From positions 1 to 12,218 of the forward strand of contig LFFH01000039.1 in the NCBI GenBank assembly GCA_001510455.1: a stretch of DNA of 12,218 nt. Direction: 5' to 3'. The DNA is from Actinobacteria bacterium casp-actino8 (GTDB lineage: Bacteria; Actinomycetota; Acidimicrobiia; Acidimicrobiales; Ilumatobacteraceae). A model generated the notes under the pieces. It was given only the letters and a program-made list of their open reading frames with translations, did not search any database and was not told the DNA's origin. Shown here one piece after another: positions 7,786 to 12,218 of this stretch. A program made the translations under genes and the position numbers. Each line of letters begins with the position of its first letter. Position 1 is the stretch's first letter.

Positions 7786-8850
7786 GTGCCAGCTGGTGAT
7801 CGGTCCCTCGGGTGGGATGTGACATGGGGGGAGGTCTGGTCGTCGTCGCCTGTGTCGGGGCGGGAATCCGCACGGCCAGGTCGTGTGGCCCGCATCGATC
7901 GGGGTTGGAGCACTGTTTGGTTCCGGCCGCCGTCTCCAGCCGAGCCGAGTGGAGACGTGATCCGCATACGCAACATCGGTGCTGACGTGGCGGTCGGCGA
8001 TTGGGTCGTGGTGTCAGAGGACGATGAGCGCGTCGAACACGTCCTTCCGCGCCGAAGTGCGTTCGTGAGGCGAGCCAGTTTCGAAGGTCAACGGGCCGAG
8101 GCTCACACGATCGCGGCCAACATCGATGACGTGTTCCTCGTGCACTCGATCGCTGCTCCTCCCAATCAACGCCGACTCGAGCGGGAACTCGTATTGGCGT
8201 TCGACAGCGGTGCCCGACCAGCGGTCGTGCTCTCCAAGCGAGATCTCCTGAGCGACGACGGAGAGGTCGATGTTCGTGTGCAAAGTGTTCGCGACGTGGC
8301 ACCGGGCGTCGAGGTCTACGTGGTGAGTGGAACACGAGGTGACGGTCTCGACGCGTTGCGAGATCGTGCACGCGGTTATCGAACGATCGCTTTACTCGGG
8401 GCGAGTGGTGTGGGCAAGAGCACCATCGTCAATGCTCTGGTCGGAGACACGGTTCAGAGAACTGCACAGGTACGAGAAGGTGATCAACGCGGTCGGCACA
8501 CCACGACCGCCACCAATTTGGTCGCTCTACCGGCTGATCCGATCGGTTCGGCCGGCTGGCTCATCGACACACCGGGAGTGCGCGCCGTCAGCTTGTGGTC
8601 GAGTGGGCACGGTATCGAACGCGCTTTTTCCGACATCTTCGATCTGACGGATCACTGTCGGTTCCGTGACTGCAAACACGAGGAGGAGCCGGGCTGTGCC
8701 GTTCGGCGGGCCGTCGAAGCCGGAGAACTCGATCCGCGACGTCTCGAGAGCATGAAGAACTTGGTGGCCGAGGAGGCCGCGTTGGAAGACGAGCAGAAGG
8801 CCCGTTTGAAGGCCGAGGATCGACGAGGGTTTCGGCGTCGTAAGACGTGA
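7786..8850 (+). CDS. rsgA: small ribosomal subunit biogenesis GTPase RsgA
   Basis: A 354-residue circularly permuted GTPase that acts late in 30S subunit maturation. Residues ~30-85 form the OB-fold region. GTPase motifs appear in the permuted order: G4 SKRD (150-153, in place of the common NKxD/TKxD), G5 SGT (181-183), G1 GASGVGKST (205-213), G2 RGRHTTT (235-241) and G3 DTPG (261-264). The C-terminal zinc knuckle C-x4-C-x-H-x5-C is complete (Cys291, Cys296, His298, Cys304), followed by a charged helix and a basic end. The start is GTG at 7786, just before the LGWD segment common near RsgA N-termini. No Shine-Dalgarno is in range, but TACGGT lies seven bases upstream, so the mRNA is probably leaderless. 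Divergent from the MMPL transporter. Confidence 0.95.
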   Translation: MPAGDRSLGWDVTWGEVWSSSPVSGRESARPGRVARIDRGWSTVWFRPPSPAEPSGDVIRIRNIGADVAVGDWVVVSEDDERVEHVLPRRSAFVRRASFEGQRAEAHTIAANIDDVFLVHSIAAPPNQRRLERELVLAFDSGARPAVVLSKRDLLSDDGEVDVRVQSVRDVAPGVEVYVVSGTRGDGLDALRDRARGYRTIALLGASGVGKSTIVNALVGDTVQRTAQVREGDQRGRHTTTATNLVALPADPIGSAGWLIDTPGVRAVSLWSSGHGIERAFSDIFDLTDHCRFRDCKHEEEPGCAVRRAVEAGELDPRRLESMKNLVAEEAALEDEQKARLKAEDRRGFRRRKT

Positions 8851-8854
8851 GGAG

Positions 8855-8860
8855 TACCGT
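8855..8860 (+). promoter_or_regulatory. -10-like element for a leaderless acyl-CoA dehydrogenase mRNA
   Basis: TACCGT stands exactly six bases before the ATG at 8867, so transcription would start at or next to the A of ATG. The alternative is GAGGAG at 8850-8854, right after the rsgA stop, used as a distant Shine-Dalgarno (12 bases) in a bicistronic rsgA mRNA. Confidence 0.45.
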
Positions 8861-8866
8861 CCGGGC

Positions 8867-10126
8867 ATGGACTTCGCCTTTTCTGATCGTTGCCTCGAGT
8901 ACCGCGAACGTTTGCTCGCCTTCATGGACGAGTGGATCTACCCGAATGAAGATCTGCATCATCGTCAAGTCGCCGAGTCGGGTGACCCGCACTTCCACGC
9001 CCCGATCATGGAAACGTTGAAGGCCGAAGCGAAGAAGCGCGGACTGTGGAATCTGTTCCAGCCGCACAGCGGATGGTGGGGCGACGGTTTCAGCAATCTC
9101 GATTACGCGCCACTCGCCGAAATCATGGGTCGTTCGCCGATCGCGTCGGAGGCCTGCAACTGCTCGGCACCCGACACCGGCAACATGGAAGTGCTCACGA
9201 TGTTCGGCACCGCTGAACAGCAGGAGCGATGGTTGCGTCCACTTCTCGATGGTGAGATTCGTAGTGCATTCGGTATGACCGAACCTGATGTCGCTTCGTC
9301 GGATGCGACCAACATCTCGTTGCGTATCGATCGCGACGGTGACTATTACGTGTTGAACGGGAAGAAGTGGTGGACGTCGAACATCTACCACAAGAACTGC
9401 AAGATCATGATCGTGATGGGCAAGACGGACACATCGGCCGCCACGCACAAACAACAGAGTCAGATCCTCGTTCCAGTCGACACACCCGGTGTCACGGTCG
9501 TGCGCGACCTTCACGTGTTCGGTTACAACGATGTGGAAGGCCACGGCGAAGTTCACTTCAACGATTGCCGAGTGCCGGCTAGCAATCTCATCGCCAACGA
9601 AGGTGACGGCTTCATGATCTCCCAGGCTCGTCTCGGCCCGGGTCGGATCCATCACTGCATGCGGACCATCGGCGCAGCTGAGCGAGCTCTCGAGCTCATG
9701 TGTCAGCGAGTGCTCGGCCGAACCACTTTTGGCAAGCGAGTGGCCGAACGTTCGAACATCCAGGACTGGATCGCCGAAGCGCGAATCGAGTTGGAGATGA
9801 TCCGGTTGCTCACGCTGAAGACCGCATGGCTCATGGACACCGTCGGCAACAAGGGTGCCCGCACCGAGATCGCAGCGATCAAAGTGTCAGCACCGAACGT
9901 GGCCCTGAAGATCATCGATCGAGCGATGCAAGCCCACGGTGCGGGAGGGGTGTCCCAGGACTTCCCGTTGGCGGGAATGTATGCCGGTATCCGGACCCTT
10001 CGTTTGGCTGATGGACCTGATGAAGTGCACAAGATGACGATTGCCAGGGCTGAATTGCGCAAATACGACCCGGCTTTCCGAACCGACGGTGTCAACTCGG
10101 CGGCACCGGGTGGAGGTCGCGGCTAG
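8867..10126 (+). CDS. acyl-CoA dehydrogenase, ACAD10/11-like
   Basis: A 419-residue flavoenzyme of the acyl-CoA dehydrogenase family, which forms the 2,3-enoyl-CoA in fatty-acid or related acyl-CoA breakdown and passes electrons to electron-transfer flavoprotein. Visible are the N-terminal helical domain (to ~130), the flavin-binding strand motif [15 protein letters not shown] (135-149), the beta domain (~135-245), RTTFGK (285-290) in the C-terminal helices, [11 protein letters not shown] (355-365) and [11 protein letters not shown] (379-389). In the last motif Asp382 sits where medium-chain enzymes have the catalytic Glu of YEGT; ADGPDE is characteristic of the ACAD10/11 group. Length is slightly above the usual ~380-400. 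The start at 8867 agrees with the family's N-terminus. rsgA ends 16 bases upstream, and the tandem NTF2-like gene begins 34 bases downstream. The acyl substrate is not predictable. Confidence 0.93.
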   Translation: MDFAFSDRCLEYRERLLAFMDEWIYPNEDLHHRQVAESGDPHFHAPIMETLKAEAKKRGLWNLFQPHSGWWGDGFSNLDYAPLAEIMGRSPIASEACNCSAPDTGNMEVLTMFGTAEQQERWLRPLLDGEIRSAFGMTEPDVASSDATNISLRIDRDGDYYVLNGKKWWTSNIYHKNCKIMIVMGKTDTSAATHKQQSQILVPVDTPGVTVVRDLHVFGYNDVEGHGEVHFNDCRVPASNLIANEGDGFMISQARLGPGRIHHCMRTIGAAERALELMCQRVLGRTTFGKRVAERSNIQDWIAEARIELEMIRLLTLKTAWLMDTVGNKGARTEIAAIKVSAPNVALKIIDRAMQAHGAGGVSQDFPLAGMYAGIRTLRLADGPDEVHKMTIARAELRKYDPAFRTDGVNSAAPGGGRG

Positions 10127-10154
10127 ACATCGTCGCTCTGATCGCGGGTACGGT
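10124..10154 (+). promoter_or_regulatory. candidate promoter of the tandem NTF2-like gene
   Basis: TAGACA (10124-10129; five of six matches to TTGACA, its TAG being the stop codon of the dehydrogenase) and TACGGT (10149-10154) are 19 bases apart. TACGGT is exactly six bases before the ATG at 10161, giving a leaderless transcript. There is no Shine-Dalgarno. The 19-base spacer is longer than optimal. Confidence 0.45.
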
Positions 10155-10160
10155 TCGCTC

Positions 10161-10964
10161 ATGGCGACTGCGTACGACGTGATTCATATGTTCGGCTCGG
10201 TCGAGGACGACCAGAAGTACGGTCGACTCCTCGAATTCATGACCGACGACGTGATCTACTGCGATCCGTTCGCCGGTCCGCAACGAGGTCGAGCAGCTGT
10301 CACCGAGTTCATGGCCGAGATGGAACGCGTCATTCCCAAGATGGGCGTGTATTTCGCCGACTGGGAGACAGTGGCCGACACAACGGTTGGCTGGTCTCGA
10401 TGGACGATGGTCGTACCGGTCGGTGACGTGCAGCATCAGATCCCTGGCCAGAGCCTTTACCGACTGCGAGACGGCTTGGTGTGCTACGCAGCCGACTACG
10501 TCGATTCGGCGGCCTATCGGAAACTCCGACCGGAGGTGACTCCCGATCTCGTCTCGGCGAGTCGCGAAAGCAAGGGAACGTCGGTCGTCGGCTCAGCTGC
10601 TGAAGTGGTGCGGAGATTCTGGGATATGCAGACCAACGCGCGCTACGCCGAGTTGGCGTCTCTCTTCGCCGAGGATTCGGTTTTCCAGGACCAGGTGTAC
10701 GGACGCTTCGAGGGAATTGCGGCCGTGACCGAGTACCTACAGCGGATGGAGACCGAGATGCCCGAGTCGGGAGTGACTTTCACTCTCGACGATCATGCCG
10801 GTGACGAAACGGTTGCCTGGTCGCAGTGGACCTGCCACATGCCCGGAGGATCACTACCTGGTTGGACGCTGCACACGCTGCGAGACGGCAAGTTCACTCT
10901 CGATGCCGATTACTTCGATGTCGTCGCAGCGCGAAAGCTGCAGCCACCGCGTGACCCACGTTGA
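10161..10964 (+). CDS. protein with two tandem NTF2/SnoaL-like domains
   Basis: A 267-residue cytoplasmic protein made of two related NTF2-like (SnoaL-type) alpha+beta domains, residues ~8-123 and ~147-262. Matching pairs are AVTEF (46-50)/AVTEY (188-192), WSRW (78-81)/WSQW (220-223), LRDG (102-105)/LRDG (240-243) and ADYVDSAAYRKL (111-122)/ADYFDVVAARKL (249-260). Spacing is 142 residues, then 138 after a four-residue deletion. SnoaL-like folds include polyketide cyclases, steroid isomerases, epoxide hydrolases and non-catalytic binders; I cannot assign an activity. The ATG at 10161 is preferred over the upstream start at 10041, because domain 1 begins there, TACGGT lies six bases before it, and the extra 40 residues overlap the dehydrogenase and resemble nothing. 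The 3' end overlaps the convergent methyltransferase gene by 71 bases. Confidence 0.85.
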   Translation: MATAYDVIHMFGSVEDDQKYGRLLEFMTDDVIYCDPFAGPQRGRAAVTEFMAEMERVIPKMGVYFADWETVADTTVGWSRWTMVVPVGDVQHQIPGQSLYRLRDGLVCYAADYVDSAAYRKLRPEVTPDLVSASRESKGTSVVGSAAEVVRRFWDMQTNARYAELASLFAEDSVFQDQVYGRFEGIAAVTEYLQRMETEMPESGVTFTLDDHAGDETVAWSQWTCHMPGGSLPGWTLHTLRDGKFTLDADYFDVVAARKLQPPRDPR

Positions 10965-11727
10965 GTGAATCGACATCGGGTGCGATGTCGATTCGGGCTC
11001 GCACGTCGACCGATTCGAGAGTCGAGTCGGGCAGACCGAAACCCTCGGAGCCGAACACGAGAGCAGAGGGTCGATCACCGGTGTCGACGTCGTCGAGAAG
11101 TACGGCGTCCCGACGGGGAGTGAGCGCGATGGTCGTGCCACCGTGATCACGAACTGATGCGATCAGTGTCGCCATGGTGGTTCGTACGACCGGCAGGAAC
11201 AGAATCTCTCCCATCGATACGCGGACACAACGCCGGTAGTACGGATCGGCACAGGTGGGATCGAGGACCAACGCATCCACTCCGAACGCCCGCGCCGTGC
11301 GGGCGATGGCGCCAAGATTCTCGTGGTCGTTCAGACCTTCGAGCACCGCGAACAGGTGGGCTCGACCGTCCAGGGGTGGACGGGCCCACACGTCGTCGAG
11401 GGACCACGTGGGTGGACGTACTGCTGACGCCAGCACGCCGCGATGCAACGAGTACCCGGCCGTCTTCGACACCACGTCGCGTTCGACGAGATAGACCGGG
11501 CACTCGACCGATGCCAGTGCCTGTTCCATGACCTCCAGTCGATTGGGCGCAACGACGATCGACCGAATCGTCAGACCACTACTGATGAGTCGACGGACCA
11601 CTTCGGGGCCTTCGGCGATCAGGATGCGTTCGGATTCGTGTCGCAGTGCGATGTCGCGATCCCGGAGATTCATGTAGTCGGCCAGACGGGGGTCGGTGGC
11701 ATCGCTGATCAACGGTCGACTGGTCAC
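10894..11727 (-). CDS. SpoU/TrmH-family RNA 2'-O-methyltransferase
   Basis: A 277-residue SPOUT methyltransferase that probably methylates a ribose 2'-OH of rRNA or tRNA using S-adenosylmethionine. The N-terminal ~110 residues resemble the SpoU substrate-binding domain (RHESERILIAEGPEVVRRLI, 29-48). The knotted catalytic domain has motif 1 NDHENLGAIARTARAFG (133-149) with Asn137 and Arg143, motif 2 LVFGSEGFGLP (223-233) and motif 3 IDIAPDVDSLNVGHAVAAAF (246-265). Start is GTG at 11727; a minus-strand CACAAT lies six bases before it and there is no Shine-Dalgarno, so a leaderless mRNA is plausible. The last 24 codons, including the conserved SLNVGHAVAAAF, lie antisense to the end of the NTF2-like gene. 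The target nucleotide is unknown; TrmH, RlmB and TsnR share these motifs. Confidence 0.92.
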   Translation of the reverse strand: MTSRPLISDATDPRLADYMNLRDRDIALRHESERILIAEGPEVVRRLISSGLTIRSIVVAPNRLEVMEQALASVECPVYLVERDVVSKTAGYSLHRGVLASAVRPPTWSLDDVWARPPLDGRAHLFAVLEGLNDHENLGAIARTARAFGVDALVLDPTCADPYYRRCVRVSMGEILFLPVVRTTMATLIASVRDHGGTTIALTPRRDAVLLDDVDTGDRPSALVFGSEGFGLPDSTLESVDVRARIDIAPDVDSLNVGHAVAAAFALRRHRSNRHRE

Positions 11728-11772
11728 CGAACCATTGTGCCGTCATGTTGGAGGCCTCGGGTGTGGCCGTGG

Positions 11773-11779
11773 CAAGGTA
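11773..11779. promoter_or_regulatory. candidate symmetric divergent -10 between the SpoU and FAD-oxidoreductase genes
   Basis: The plus strand has CAAGGT (11773-11778), six bases before the ATG at 11785. The minus strand has TACCTT (11779-11774). The A and T expected at -11 and -7 on one strand are the T and A expected at -7 and -11 on the other, so start sites would be about 18 bases apart (near 11785 and 11767). The plus-strand AAGG (11774-11777), seven bases before ATG, could instead be a weak Shine-Dalgarno. Confidence 0.35.
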
Positions 11780-11784
11780 GAGCC

Positions 11785-12218
11785 ATGACCCAAACGCTGG
11801 ATCGCGTGGTGATCGTCGGGGCCTCTCTCGCCGGACTGCGAGCGGCTGAGACCCTGCGGCAGCAGGAGTTCGCCGGTGAGATCATCGTCGTGAGTGACGA
11901 ATCCGAGCAGCCGTACGACCGACCTCCATTGTCGAAAAAGGTGTTGTCCGGTGAGTGGGAACCGGATCGCATCCGACTTCGCAAACCTGAGATTCTCGAA
12001 TCGCTCGACGTGGAGTGGGTTCTCGGTGATGGGGCAGCCGGGCTTGATGTCGAACGTCGCATCGTCTCACTCCGATCCGGACGCGAGGTCGGATTCGATG
12101 CTCTCGTGATCGCCACCGGGGGATCGGTCCGTCGTCTCCCCGGGCAGCCCGAGTGGCGAGGGATCCATGAATTACGAACGCTGAGTGATTCGCTGGCTCT
12201 CCGAGCCGAACTCGAACC
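11785..12218 (+). CDS. FAD-dependent ferredoxin/rubredoxin reductase-like oxidoreductase (5' part)
   Basis: The N-terminal 144 residues of a flavoprotein whose frame is still open at the window edge (two bases of codon 145 present), so it is cut by the window, not broken. Residues ~7-21 carry the FAD-binding betaalphabeta motif (VVIVGASLAGLRAAE; the GxSxAG variant is normal in this family). PYDRPPLSKKVL (43-54) and ALVIATGG (105-112) followed by RRLPG are typical of NAD(P)H-dependent reductases that feed ferredoxin or rubredoxin for dioxygenases or cytochromes P450 (families of HcaD, ThcD, AlkT type). The NAD-binding and C-terminal dimerisation domains should follow beyond the window; full family members have ~390-410 residues. 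The ATG at 11785 matches the family N-terminus. The redox partner is not visible. Divergent from the SpoU gene across 57 bases. Confidence 0.88.
   Translation, partial: MTQTLDRVVIVGASLAGLRAAETLRQQEFAGEIIVVSDESEQPYDRPPLSKKVLSGEWEPDRIRLRKPEILESLDVEWVLGDGAAGLDVERRIVSLRSGREVGFDALVIATGGSVRRLPGQPEWRGIHELRTLSDSLALRAELE

Noticed and set aside
7728..7976. 83-residue N-terminal extension of the MMPL frame
   Set aside because: It has no signal or family similarity, lies antisense to rsgA and covers the divergent promoter; the ATG at 7727 has a good GAGGA site and the family N-terminus.
8588..9655. Open frame of 355 codons on the minus strand, opposite rsgA's end and the acyl-CoA dehydrogenase
   Set aside because: Shadow of two clearly real genes; composition is Arg/His/Val rich and no family is recognisable.
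10041..10160. Longer start for the tandem NTF2-like gene
   Set aside because: The added 40 residues overlap the end of the dehydrogenase, are Arg-rich and non-homologous in appearance; TACGGT-N6-ATG marks 10161.
1..12218. Defence island, CRISPR, biosynthetic cluster or mobile element
   Set aside because: Searched by reading both strands; no repeat-spacer pattern, transposase, recombinase, nuclease/toxin pair or modular synthase is present.

Overview
The window looks like an ordinary chromosomal segment from a moderately high-GC actinobacterium. The clues are the topA-tmk-holB cluster, a TopA with a lysine/alanine-rich tail and no zinc ribbons, an actinobacterial-type HolB with a long charged insert, and several genes whose starts look leaderless (a -10-like hexamer 6-7 bases before the start codon, usually without a well-placed Shine-Dalgarno). 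An Acidimicrobiia-like lineage is my best guess, from general familiarity only; no marker here fixes it.

Left part, minus strand, read right to left: an RND/MMPL-family membrane transporter (7727-5367), DNA topoisomerase I topA (5331-2617), thymidylate kinase tmk (2620-2009), the DNA polymerase III delta' subunit holB (2007-943), a short-chain dehydrogenase (907-122) and tRNA-Thr(CGT) (76-1). topA/tmk overlap by 4 bases and tmk/holB are 1 base apart, so these three are almost certainly co-transcribed and translationally coupled. The SDR follows after 35 bases with its own Shine-Dalgarno. The transporter ends 35 bases before topA and may be read through into it.

Middle, plus strand: divergent from the transporter across 58 bases are the ribosome-assembly GTPase rsgA (7786-8850), an ACAD10/11-type acyl-CoA dehydrogenase (8867-10126) and a protein built of two tandem NTF2/SnoaL-like domains (10161-10964). 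Each of the three start codons is preceded at 6-7 bases by TACGGT or TACCGT.

Right part: a SpoU/TrmH-family RNA 2'-O-methyltransferase on the minus strand (11727-10894) runs convergently into the NTF2-like gene, and the coding ends overlap by 71 bases. Divergent from it, across 57 bases, a FAD-dependent ferredoxin/rubredoxin reductase-like gene starts at 11785 and leaves the window. No gene-free stretch exceeds 60 bases.

I see no CRISPR array, IS element, phage gene, defence system or secondary-metabolite cluster. The genes are mostly housekeeping (replication, DNA topology, ribosome assembly, RNA modification) with a few accessory metabolic enzymes. The points worth attention are small-scale: leaderless and divergent promoter layout, the convergent coding overlap, an internal domain duplication, a 45-base tandem duplication in the topA tail, and an apparent extra pair of membrane helices in the transporter.
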